Source: Lutjanus erythropterus (lineage: Eukaryota > Chordata > Actinopteri > Lutjaniformes > Lutjanidae). From it: a stretch of DNA of 64,000 nt. The notes below the pieces were generated by a model. The model had not been told where the DNA came from and searched no databases. It was given only the letters and a program-made list of their open reading frames with translations. A program made the position numbers and the translations under genes. The number at the start of each line of letters is the position of its first letter. The stretch's first letter is position 1. Positions 10,601 through 21,515 of the stretch are shown here, piece by piece. The stretch lies in NCBI GenBank assembly GCA_020091685.1, contig CM034599.1, positions 6,108,836-6,172,835 of the forward strand, in the 5' to 3' direction.

Positions 10601-11867
10601 TACAAGGTTTAATAGCCAGGAGTTTGATCTTTTAAAATATATTTTTCCCAGCACAATTGAAGAGTAAACATCTCAGTTTTTACCCAATGCTCAAGAATGA
10701 GTGGTGGAAGCATTGCTTTTGGGAAAATCCTGCATGCGTTGGTTCAAGTTGCCTTTGAGTAACTTAAACCAGTTAGATTTCATTTATCATCAGATGAAAC
10801 ATTACATCATTTCTGAGTATGTTTTACAGTTGACGAGAGGCCTCGGTTGGCTGCATTTTCACGACAGTGTGAGAGTTTCTCCTGCAGGGGTCACTGTTTC
10901 ATCACTAAATAAATGTGCAGACTCTGTTTTTTTTCACTTACCACCAACTTTACAAAGCATGAATCAAGGATATTGCCACCAATATTCATTCCTTACCTCA
11001 GTAGGAGAGTTGTATTTGTCTGGGTGCATGTTTTGAGCCATATTAGGCTTTGGACAAAGTCTGACAAGAGATGTTTCTCACTCTTTTTTTTTTTTTTTTA
11101 ATTTAATTGGTAAACAGATTCCACAGGAGCTACCTTCCTTATTCATTCCCAAATTCCTGACTTCCAGTGCCACCTAAAATGTTTGCAGCACAGATGATAA
11201 ATCAAGCACCAAGTACATGTGTTTAACATTTCTGCTGTAAGTGGTTTACATACTTAACACATAATGGAGACGTTACAGAAACACGGCTTTTGATTCATAT
11301 TATGCCCTTGTATCTCTCTTTGGCAACACATGTATGCATGATTATTTGTTTACAGAGCACAGGACATTCATTCTGGCACAGCTAATGTCTTGGAATCAAT
11401 GTGGCCACATTTTTAAACATGTGGGGACCATTTTGCTAAAATAATTGAGCCATTAAGCTATTTGAGCTGCAGAGTTGTTAGTGCTTGGGTGATAAATGGC
11501 AGAGCTTTGATGCATTCTTTCCCCTGCGTTCATCTAAAACACACTAGATCTCTGCTGACCCAAAAGCTGAAGGTAAACACACTTTGTTCTCATTTTGTGT
11601 GGTCCCTCTGAGAACCAAAACATCCTCACAATTTGGTGTCTGGATTTAGATAATGTGAAATGGCAGGGTCAAATAAGCAAGCATTACATATGCATACCAG
11701 CGAGTATTAGAGCAGAGTCTGATGCTGCCTGTGAGCTGAGTAGAGCTGCAGTTACATCATTAGAGGTCTTGGATCTGCCACTTCATTCACTTTGATATTA
11801 AACATATTTTTGTGTGTCTTTGGTGGATTTTGTGGTCACATTAATAAACCTCTGACGCCCATATCCA
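10601..11867. other. Intergenic stretch, nothing recognised
   Basis: No coding exon or known repeat was seen. A T-run lies at 11083-11099. The frame at 10701-11036 is unlike any family I know. Confidence 0.45.
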
Positions 11868-12675
11868 AGATTTTGGGAAGGTTCCTGGATTACATGTAAC
11901 AAGATGACATAATTAGGATGCAAAAGAAGGTAACTGTATTCCATTAAATGGGGATTATTAGCAGGATTACACTTTTAAGATACATTTTAAAATAAATAAT
12001 GTAATACTAGGCGCAGTGTGCACACATTACAACCCTTCACAAGTCTCGCAACACCAGTCTGGTCAGAGTGAAACCCGCTAATCCTACAGTTTCCAATTCA
12101 TTAATATGGCTTACAGTGAAAAAAATGCTTCTACGGTTATGAATCAGTGCAGTGACAGTTCTGCCTTCCAGCTGTGAAAACACTGACATCATACAAGACC
12201 TCAGCATCAGGACAACCACTAACATTAGTGACACAGACCAACCATTGACGTTAGCTACACAGAAATCCAGTTAGCTACATATTACTACTACTGCAAAATA
12301 TTTTGTCTGTAGGTGGTGATGCTGGTGACCTGGATGGTGTGAGCAAGTTTCTGTCAGTTTACTAGAAGTTTGTGTGTGAAGTGTGAAAACCAAAAGTACA
12401 ATTAAATACAAACAATTACCACAATTAATCTAAACGTGCATTCACACATAATTAAGGAAGAAATATCAGGACAAATAAATAATAAACTTATCGTCAATGT
12501 AAAGCATTACATTAAGCTGAACAATTTCACCACGAGGTAATCGAAAAGTAATGGAAAGTAATCAGGTTACTTTGCTATTGCAATACTTGGATTAGGTTAC
12601 TGACTACATTTTTTAACAGGTAGTTAGTAACTGTATTGATTATATTTCTAAAGTAACTCTCCCAAACTGTACTCC
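11868..12675. mobile_element. GGATTACA/GTAATC-type inverted-repeat element
   Basis: The left end reads TTTTGGGAAGGTTCCTGGAT followed by TTACATGTAACAAGATGACA. The right end (12535-12675) reads GTAATCAGGTTACTTTG, then GTAGTTAGTAACTGTATTGA and AAAGTAACTCTCCCAAAC. The right end is roughly the reverse complement of the left (TTTGGGAAGGTT against AACTCTCCCAAA). This is a well-known vertebrate/fish miniature element. The 12037-12234 minus frame inside it has no coding resemblance. Confidence 0.55.
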
Positions 12676-13344
12676 ACCGGAAATTTTTAGAGTATAACAT
12701 TTCTATGCTGAGACCCTCCAAAATAGCATTAGCTTATGGTCAGGAACTCCCTTTTGGAAGATTAGAAAAGCTCTCTGAAAGCTGCTGAAAATTTGATGTG
12801 ATTTTTGTAGGTTTGGATCCAAACTGCAGCTGCTGATGAAAACATCATTGGTTTCTCATTTATTATTTTTGATGACAGGCTGCCATAGATGTTGGTTATC
12901 TCTTTGTTAGTTTGTGTGTCAGACCAGATGTTGGTGCCATATGAGTGGGCAAAACCATACCTGTACTAAGTTGTTTTAAAGGGTTGTTACAGGTAAATTA
13001 ATATATGATAGCCCTCCACAGCTTTTCTTATTTACTGGACGCATCTTGAACAATCTCATACAATCTTGATCTGAAAGGCAACCAAATCATTTAGAAAGGT
13101 TCATCGTGGAATAAAAACAGTGTATTTGAATCTGCATACACATTTTGTGTTTTTGAAAATAAAAACTGCTGTTGATTACCCCATAAAAATGTCCCTATAA
13201 TTAATGTTCAAGTAAACAATGCTGTGTTATATTGAAACATACCAAAGAAGTATGCATACTGCACTAAAGCATACTGCATATCTCAACCCAAACAAAGTTA
13301 TTTTCCAGCACTTATTGTATCCTACTAAGAATTTGTGTTAAATT
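12676..13344. other. Intergenic stretch, nothing recognised
   Basis: AT-rich, with no coding signal or repeat that I can name. Confidence 0.45.
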
Positions 13345-13460
13345 TAGTCAAAAGTTGCGTCGTGAATTCTTGAGTTGTGGCCAAAAATGTGTTTTGTGAG
13401 GTTACAGTGACCTTTGACCTTTATCCACCATAATCTTATCAGTTCATCCTTGAGTCCAAG
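13345..13460 (+). repeat. GTGACCTTTGACC-type repeat fragment
   Basis: Contains GAGGTTACAGTGACCTTTGA, ACCTTTATCCACCATAATC and CAGTTCATCCTTGAGTCCAA. These words in this order mark a common fish interspersed repeat. It touches the LINE remnant at 13461. Confidence 0.6.
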
Positions 13461-13805
13461 TCACTGAGTCTGTACACGTTCGAGGATTTCCTCGATTTTC
13501 TCTGAGGTGTCTCTGTAAGTGAGGGCTTTATTGTGGAGCATGTCAGGATCACTTTGTTTTTGGTGATTATAAAATTTAAAGGCTCTCTTTTGAATCTTTA
13601 TAATTAGAAGGTATCGTCCTAATTCTGCTCTGCATACATTATTTTGAGTTTTCCGTTGGGCGTGGAGAATGGATTTCCAGAATTCTGCACTTAATAGGAA
13701 GATTTCTATCAAATTGGCATATGACGATGTCCATTGTGAAACATCACCATGGACGATGATGTCTTTGTTTATATTTCTGTTTACGTGGTTCAGAAATAAA
13801 GCCAA
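13461..13805 (-). pseudogene. LINE ORF2 C-terminal remnant
   Basis: A 114-codon open frame on the minus strand carries SILHAQRKTQNNVCRAELGR and IIKIQKRAFKFYNH. The spacing of an R-K-x-x-x-N-x-x-C-x-A-E-L-G-R block and a downstream I-x-I-Q-K-R-A-x-K-F block is what I recall from the tail region of fish LINE polyproteins. The polymerase and endonuclease parts are missing, so it is a fragment. The open frame over 345 bases suggests it is not very old. Confidence 0.55.
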
Positions 13806-14263
13806 ACATAACTGAAATTAAAAAATAAATACATTTTAAAATTTTTGAAAATACAAAAACGCATGCTGACTTTGTGTTCTAATGTGTCCCATGACAAATT
13901 CTTATTTCTTGGGCCTGTTATATGTATGGAAGCTTATATTTCAGGGTATATGTTTGTTTTGCATGGTTTGCTGAATTACATTTTCTTTTTTAATGATTGA
14001 TTTGGTCCCTAAATATATCAAGCTTTGCCTGAAACTACTTGTGCTCTTGAGCAGACAAAAGAAAAATGAACCCACTTACTTTTAATGACACAGGCTGACC
14101 TTTATCTTTCCTCAGTTCCAGGTAGCTGTTCTCATCAAGATGGCCTTTCTCAGGTTGAAATGACCTTTCATTATCATTCAATTGTTCTTAGTGTAATTTC
14201 ATACAGTATATTGTCCATTGTCTCACTGTCACAACGGGGTGTTGCAGCCAAGTGATGTAGCTA
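13806..14263. other. Intergenic stretch, nothing recognised
   Basis: No coding or repeat signal recognised. Confidence 0.4.
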
Positions 14264-14769
14264 TTAAATGGACAGTTCACCCCAGAATTAAAAAATACAT
14301 ATTTCCCCCCCTGACTTATGGATAGTTTTGGTGTGAGTTGCAGAGTTTTAGAGATATCGGCTCTGGAGATGTTTGCCTTCTCTTCAATAAAATGGGACTA
14401 AATGGTACTCGGCTTGTGGTGCTCAAAGCACAGAGAACAGTGTCTCTTTCCAAAAATTATCTGGTTACTCAAGATAATCCACAAATCCTGTTGTGAGCAG
14501 TTTCATATAGAAACTATTTTCTCTCTGTTTCTCGTTCTGGTAGATATTACTGCAGAAATAAAGTAGATCTTACATGAAACTGCTCCCAACAAGACCTGCT
14601 GATTATTTTGAGCGTTTCATGATTTCTGGAACGAGACATTGATGTTGAATTTATATTCGAGAGAGGGCAGACATCTTTACAGCCAATATCTCCAAAACTT
14701 TGCAACGCACACAAAAAAGTCTAAATACAAATATGTATTTTTGATTTTGGAGGTGACATGTCCCTTTAA
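14264..14769. mobile_element. TTAA-flanked foldback miniature element, copy A
   Basis: This 506-base element is a long imperfect palindrome. The left arm opens TTAAATGGACAGTTCACCCC with AAAATACATATTT and GAGTTGCAGAGTTTTAGAGA. The right arm mirrors it as ATCTCCAAAACTTTGCAAC, AATATGTATTTTTGAT and TGTCCCTTTAA. TTAA sits at both outer edges (14264-14267 and 14766-14769), as expected of a piggyBac-like target site. Four relatives lie in the window (27915, 42915, 61155, 63828). Confidence 0.7.
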
Positions 14770-15690
14770 CTCTGGGACGATGGCTTTCATCAGCACAAAC
14801 ATTAGTTTCCCCTGATAAATTTGGTAATTTGATCTTCACTGATGTTCATAAATGCAGAATTAAATTACAAAAGAAAAATATAGCCTGGCCATACTGCAAG
14901 TAATCAAAGACACTCCAGCCAGCATCCAAATTTTGATTAGATATTCCATCAAACTTCCTGAAAAACAGAACAATGTGGTCATGTAGGGATGTCTGCGTCT
15001 ATTAAATCCATATTAAAGCAGCTGGATCTGGTTCCTGATAGATGGCCGTTTATTTTTAAAAAACAAATCTCACACGATTGTTAGGAGAGGGACCGTCAGA
15101 TTCCTTCCTATCTGCCGGCTTGTCTTGGCTTTCACAACTATTTTAGAGGAGCTCATTTTTAGACTTTTGGAGTGTGTGAGACATAATATACCCACATGTG
15201 TGAGCTGCAAGTGCCCCTTTTCTCTCCAGTAGCAGACACAGCGCACATCTGGATCTCATCCCTCCGTAAGAGAAAGCCAATCATCACATACCTGAGCAAA
15301 CACTCTTGACTTTCTTGGGACTCAGCAGTGGAGAGGTCCAAGGTGTAATTACTACACCCATTTGTCAGAAGTGTAAAGATTTTCATAGGTGAGGTCCAAA
15401 CTCTGACATTATAGAGAGACTCTGGAAGCCGAGCAGGCACACTGTGAAGGAAATCTGGCTCCCTAAATGACGCTGACACTGTGCAGTGAAGTGCATCTTG
15501 AGTATCAAAGGGAAAATTGTAGAGGAATAAGATGATCACTTCCTTTCTGTGGCAGCCTGGTGCACGTCATGGTTCATATCACATGATATTGTTTTTTTAA
15601 CCTGAACGCAGTCTGTCCACACGTCCTCTGCTTCAGTCTTCACCCTCTGACCTTCATCACAGACACACACTCGACTCAAATGTAGGTGGC
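14770..15690. other. Intergenic stretch, nothing recognised
   Basis: The 126-codon minus-strand frame at 15159-15539 shows no family resemblance. No repeat was recognised. Confidence 0.45.
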
Positions 15691-15699
15691 GTAAAGGCA

Positions 15700-16125
15700 C
15701 AAGACGGAGAACCCTTCATTCATGGCTCGGTCCATTTCCATGTACTCCAGCGGAACATATCTATGTTAATAGGGTTCTATGTTCCCAGGGTCATATGTTC
15801 TTCAACTCAATATCCTCTTAATATGACAGTTTTCTTAACAGCAATGTTGTTTTCTTACACTGAAATAGAAGTGCTAACTAGAACCATAAAGAGTTCTTCA
15901 GTTTGTCCCCAGAGAGAAAAACTTTTTTTTGTTTCTGGTAGAACCTTTTACAAAGGTTTTACTTGGATCCCTTTCAGAGAGTTCTACCCAGAACCCGATG
16001 TAAATGGCTTTACCTAGAATCATCTGTGGAAGGTTACGCCCAGAACCCTAAAAGAGAAATTCTCATGGAGAACCCTTCTATGGTGCAGTGCTTCCCTTCC
16101 CATCTCCATTTGTTCTTTTGCAGAT
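15700..16125. repeat. AGAACCCT-type foldback repeat
   Basis: Repeated words in both orientations: GAGAACCCTTCATTC (about 15709), TAGGGTTCTATG, AGAACCATAAAGAGTTCTTC, GTAGAACCTTTTACAAAGG, TTCTACCCAGAACCC and GGAGAACCCTTCTATGGTGC. These alternating AGAACC/GGTTCT words mark the same fish repeat group as 9560-9700. Overlapping frames at 15763-16229 are readings of this repeat. Confidence 0.55.
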
Positions 16126-16964
16126 CACGAAGAACCCTGGGAACAGAGGGACAAGCCCAGTCCGGCATCATGGATCATGGCTGTGATCTTTCACCTGTGT
16201 GTGCTTTTAACAGAATTTTCCTCACTTGATTTTGCACCCTTCTCCACCCGTGTTTCACCTTATTCACTTTTATAAAAGGAAACAAGGAACCTAACAGTGC
16301 AGAAAATTGGGAGCAGGTTTCCTTTTTGATTTCAAGTTTGGCTGTGACGCGTATCAGCTTCTTGCAATGCCTCATCGCCAGCCAACACAAGCTAATTCCA
16401 TTTTCATTTCCCTTGAAGTGATAATTCAATGGAAAATATATTTTAACTCCTAGTCATGCGTTCAATGTTTTTATCCTTTGTCTATCCGTTTTCAGAATCT
16501 AACGTGGCTGAATTTTAAACCTGTTGACTGTATCTTGGCGTCATGTGCTGCAGCTGCCATTGAGGTCATGTCCTTGGAAATATGTGTGGTTTAGCAACTT
16601 AAATCATCCAATTAAAAACACACACACTTTGAGACTATTTTAAAATTCTTGTATATTTTTGGCTCAGTAACTTTAAAAATGACAGTTTTCCGAGCGACGT
16701 CCATGTCAGACATGTGCATGCAGAGGCTATATTACAAACATCCCTGAACTCATCTGTCAGGGTGGAGACAGAGACAGATGAAAAGAGGCCTTGCCTATTT
16801 GGATTCAGTCCTCATCTTTTCTTTTCAGTTGCAAATAACAGTTAATGTCTGAAAGGTAATTTCACCAGCCAGTTGCTCCATTCAGAACTGAACATGTCCG
16901 GCTGTATTTCCACAGCTGTATTTCTCCTGCACAGTTCACGTACAACACTGTTCTGGTAGTTGTC
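16126..16964. other. Intergenic stretch, nothing recognised
   Basis: No coding or repeat signal recognised. Confidence 0.4.
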
Positions 16965-17110
16965 CATCCATTCGTCCAGACCCCCCTCCATCCATTCAAC
17001 CATCCCTCTGTCCATTTTCTTCCACTTATCTGTGGCAGAGTCACAGTAGCAGCAGGCCGAGCATGACATCCCTCTCCTCTGCAGCTCTTTACAGCTCCTC
17101 CACCTCAGCT
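16965..17110. repeat. CCATCCATTC-type repeat fragment
   Basis: CCATCCATTCGTCCA and CCATCCATTCAACCATCCC lead into CTTCCACTTATCTGTGGCAG, then CAGCAGGCCGAGCATGACAT and CAGCTCCTCCACCTCAGCTGG. This order is found in an abundant fish repeat that contains a CTTCTACCGCTTATC block. The overlapping minus-strand frames are not genes. Confidence 0.5.
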
Positions 17111-17159
17111 GGCTGCTTCCAACATGAAGGAGTGGTGGATCTACTCCGCAGAAATATAA

Positions 17160-17480
17160 CTTAAGCTAATTTGACCTTTTTTCTAAAATATACACACTGA
17201 TAAAAATATCTTGCTTTATCTACTTTTAAAAGTTAAGCCAACTTTTTGTATCAGGTTATTAGATCAAGCAAGACTGGTCTTGTATGAAATACTTAATGTT
17301 TTGTACATAGGAAATAAAATTTCCAAGTAAAGTCAACTTATATTTAGTTGCAAAGTTTACTTGCTTAAAAACTTGGAAAAATTAAGCTGACTTTATTTGA
17401 AAAATTTATTTATTACGTACAAAACTATTAGTGTAAAAAGTTAGTAAAGGACAATATTTTTCCGTGAAATATTGTGACAA
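17160..17480. repeat. AACTTACTT-type palindromic repeat
   Basis: AT-rich sequence with opposing words, such as AAGTTAAGCCAACTTTT near 17231 and AATTAAGCTGACTTTATTT near 17381, plus repeated TACTTGC/AAGTAA. The two sides partly mirror each other around 17310, consistent with a small inverted-repeat element. Confidence 0.4.
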
Positions 17481-20400
17481 TCAAGTTATTACATTTTGTG
17501 ATACCTTTTGTATAAATCTGACATTTTGGTTATGTACTTCATGGTAGCTTGCATTTAATACATTTAAGTGAAACTAATGTCTATTGATATACAGTATATA
17601 ATAATTAATAATATAGTACAAATGGCCTGTTGAGTTTAAATATAAAGCATTTCTGAGAATGATGAGGGGTTGCCAGACATGCAGTCGGCAGGCAGGAAAA
17701 CACTGTGTTAACACCAACACAGACAGATAATCATTCATACATCAATCCACCTTACATGAATGGATTTAGACGGGGAAAGCCATGCAGACATGTTGTACCT
17801 GACCACCGTGATGATGGCTGCACTCTCCTGAATTAAACTCTGTCCAATGTTTGTGTGTCAGCGACTGTATAAAAGACACTCACCTGCTCTTCAACAATGT
17901 ATTGAAGGCACAAATAGGGTTTGTGGCACCGGGACGTGCTACTTCGCACAGGTTTGTGTTGACAGGCAGCTATTCTGTCAGCCACAGACAATGCAGCAGC
18001 AGCTTTTGGATTAGTCCTCTGATTGCAGTGGCAGCAGGTGTTCTGACCAGGATTGGTTGGTGTTGACGGCCGTGGTGACAAACAGCCGACCTGCCTGGAA
18101 CAATCACGCTATCTGATGGAACTTGTGGCAGCTGCTAAAACAGTATATTTTGTAGGGGGAAAAAAATCTAATCAAATCCCCTGACCCTTGGATGGAGTGT
18201 GGATGTGTAGCATGAATGTAACTGTGTGTTTTTGTTAGCTTTGAGATGGGCTGATGAACAATGCTGTGTGCACGCAGTGACTATTTACTGCCAAAAAAAC
18301 CCCCATGAAATGTCATATTCATCTCCATGTAGATTTTTGTCAGTTTTTGTCATAGTTTTGTATGTTTTGTTTTGTTTATGTTATGTTTGTTAGTTTATGA
18401 TAACAAAAAATATGTTGAGATTTATTACATTTTTGCAAATGAATCAAAACGAGACAAAAATATTAGGTAGGGAATATAGTTAGGAAGAAATCCTGATCTC
18501 TCTCAAGAACAAGACAAAGATGTGTAGGGATAGTAGGGACAGTAGGGACATGTCCCTACCAGTGTCCAGGGATTACTGAATTGTCCTTTGCAATACTTTT
18601 GATCAAAAATTTCAATATAATCACTGTTTTCTGTCAGTGTCAGTGTTAGTTGGTTTATTATTTGTGACAAAGCACCTGTGCTAATTATAGATGCAAAACA
18701 TTGTGTTTTCAAGTTTTGAAAGATTGCGTGTGTCTCATTATGTCTCACACTGGTTTGCCTCTGCTTACCTCTAGACAGTAGAGTCTTTAATGCCAAAATA
18801 CTTAATACAGAAGTTAAACAACTAGCGACAAATCTAGTGAGATATTCAGACTATAAGAGGCAAAGTGAGAAATGTACACAAATCTGTTATTTTGTGATTT
18901 AATCTCATGCATGTGTAATCTTAGTCAGCCCTCCTCTGGCAGCAGCACAGCGTCTTTCCATCTCCGCTTGCGTCACATTTGGCAGAAGACAGAGCTTTTA
19001 CTATGGTTATGTTGACACGCTGTGTCTCTGTCACTCTGCATGCATGCACTCTGTCACTACTCCTGTCCTATAATCTGTATTTATTTTCTTTTTGTTACAT
19101 AACTTATCTGTGTCTGACAAACTTTCACACCACTAAATGTCTGAGGGTCTCCTCTTCTCATTAGCATCTCTTACCGGCCCACCCAGCCAACAGCAATCAG
19201 TGGAGATCAGCGGAGGCAGGAAGAGTGAGGGATGAAGGGAAGAGCGGTGGGCACACTTCCTGTGGAATGTTCCTCTTTTCTCCGGCGAAGGGTGGAGTGC
19301 TTCTTACAGACAGAAGAGGGGAGCATTTTACCCTGTGTCTTAAAAAAAAAAAGGTTGTGGTCACAGTACACTAAGCAAGAATACTTCCCTTTATTAGTAA
19401 ACAGAGACAGTCATTTCAGAAGATAAGATTTCTTTCAGGAATGAGGAAATGACCTTATGATGTCAAAGCCTTCAGTGTATCAGAGTACATTTAACTGAGA
19501 GGGAGTCGCCACTCAGATGATTCATTTCATTTCAAGTGGTGCATTTTATCATTTAATATACTTTAATCAGATTTTGCTGCCAACTCGAGCTGCAGATCCA
19601 TGTCAGTCATGATCCTGAAGTCTCTCATTTCCCCTTGGCTAGCATGGTGTCTGTGCCTCCAAGTGAATAGTCGCTGTCCACCTATTACATAACAGGCATG
19701 TGATGTGACATAACCCTCTGCTGATAACAAGTTACACAGTTAAACTTGTGACTGAAGGTATAGTCTGGAAAAAATAATAGAAAAGATAAGTTCACAGTGA
19801 GATGAAACGAAAAAAATATACAGTTAACAATATATGCTAAAAATACAATGCAATGCAATTTCTTTGCAATTTTATGTCAAAAGCCAATCATTTACAGTTT
19901 CAACCAATTTTTCAAACAATTTGCAGCCAATAATATGTTGTATTATTATTTTGTTGTAAAGAGACTTGTGATGACCGTGCCATCAAAAATGGGGGTGTCT
20001 AAGCTTGCAGCAGAATGATACATTGGCGTGTCTTCAGGTGTTCGCTACCTAACACATTATTTTGCTTCCTTAAATCACCATGGTTACAGGCCTGCTGGAT
20101 TTTAGGATTTTATTCATTTTTAGGAAAGTGACATTTGTGACAGAAGTTTATGTGTAAGGCGTTTTACAGTCACTGCTTGCACAACTAGCTAGATTTGTAC
20201 AAAAACACAATATAATGACTCTGTTCACTAATTTGGAGAAAATTGATCATATGTTATGGAGAAAATGCTTTCCGGTTTTCCCTCCGATGTCCTCCGGCTG
20301 CTCAGTTTCAACTCTGGGTTTCTGCTTATAGCTGCCGTTAGCGAGTAACAGAACTGGATTCTGCAGCCTCCCAGGACAAACACAGAGAATGATAGGGAGT

Positions 20401-20590
20401 TCAGTACCGTGGTGATTTATGGAGTTTCATGGTGGGAAGATGGCTTCACTGGTGTTGTAGTGCTATTTGCTAATTAGCTCAGTTGGTCATGCAACTGGAA
20501 AGAAGCCGTCTTTGTACTGTGATTAATTTGTGATCTGGGGCTATATAATTAAAAGTATCTTGACTAAGTATGTGTGGTATCATTTGTAAA
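17481..20590. other. Intergenic stretch, mostly unrecognised
   Basis: No exon was recognised. A word shared with the element at 37078-37968 (CGGTTTTCCCTCCGATGTCC, near 20273) suggests a repeat fragment at about 20231-20420. Near 18520 there are a few GTAGGGA repeats. The 18979-19164 and 17851-18066 frames match nothing known. Confidence 0.4.
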
Positions 20591-20760
20591 ACCTGATGAT
20601 AGGACAGCTGAAGATATGACAGGAAATGGGGAGAGAGAGTGGGGGAATGTCACGGAGCAAAGGGCCCATAGGGGGAGTCAAACCCACAGCCACTGCAGGG
20701 GACTCATAGCCTCCGTACATGGGGTGCTGGCTTTACCAGCTGAGCTATCCCGGCACCCCA
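20591..20760 (-). mobile_element. tRNA-derived SINE fragment
   Basis: On the minus strand the head reads GGGATAGCTCAGCTGGTAAA (box A-like TAGCTCAGCTGGTA, 20747-20731), followed by a CCCATGTACGGAGGC loop region and GGTTTGACTCC (box B-like, 20684-20674). The body then reads CACTCTCTCTCCCCATTTCC and TGTCATATC, the usual tail of a fish tRNA-like SINE. The acceptor stem does not pair, so it is not a working tRNA gene. Confidence 0.7.
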
Positions 20761-21035
20761 AGAGAGACATTTTTGACCAAAAAAAGAAGAAAAATCTGTC
20801 TGAAGCTGCAACTTCTAAATTCTCTCTATTCCCCAAAGGCTTTCGTTTTTTTTGATTTGGCATCAAAAGCTAACTTATGGAGACTCAAGAAGATGTCAAC
20901 ATTTAGAGGAAAAGCCACTGAGCCATAGACGTAGGCTATGACATTTTAATTGACGAAATATTAAAACTTTTTTTAAATTCAGCGTACAAGCTACATATTT
21001 TTAAAGTTGGAGAATGTAAGAATCACTGTACATTG

Positions 21036-21371
21036 CACTGTAAAAAAATAGCTGAGACAACCCAAACTTAAGTCAGCTGTCTGCCTGATTTGTCATTATT
21101 TTGGTGCCTGGAAATTAAATGGTTTTAATGGAAAATATTAAAATTATAACTATAATTCACTTTCACTTAAATTAATTTGATGCATATTTTTTCAGTTCCT
21201 CTTTTTAGGTGTCTAAAACTCAAAGCTTTAAGTTTATCTAAAGAAGAAAAGTAAATTTTCTAAACAAAAGCTTAGTAGTCAGTAAAACTTTGAGTTGGCC
21301 TCAAAACTCAAAAAGTATACTGAAGTATACTTGAAATGTTAAGTTTTCTCAACTTTTTCATTTGCACAGTG
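21036..21371. mobile_element. AACTCAAA-type inverted-repeat element, intact copy
   Basis: Begins CACTGTAAAAAAATAGCTGA and ends CATTTGCACAGTG, giving short inverted ends. Inside lie CTAAAACTCAAAGCTTTAAG, AAGAAGAAAAGTAAATTTTC and AAACTTTGAGTTGGCC. The copy at 42712-43475 shares the blocks in the same order and is interrupted by another element. Confidence 0.6.
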
Positions 21372-21397
21372 AGATATGACAAATTAAAAATAAAATG

Positions 21398-21515
21398 CCA
21401 TCCATCCATCCATCGTCTTTATTCGTTTTCATATCATTTTTGCCAAACCCACAAGGAGCCACTGGAGAGAGGCTAAAGAGCCACATGTGGCTCTGGAGAC
21501 GCAGGTTGCTGACCT
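21398..21515. repeat. Fragment of a common fish repeat
   Basis: Contains CCATCCATCCATCCATCGTC and then GAGCCACATGTGGCTCTGG with GCAGGTTGCTGACCTCTGAC. These words belong to a repeat often seen in teleost genomes. Confidence 0.45.

Noticed and set aside
20674-20760. tRNA gene on the minus strand
   Set aside because: Box A and box B are present but the acceptor stem does not pair, the anticodon arm is unclear and a SINE body follows.
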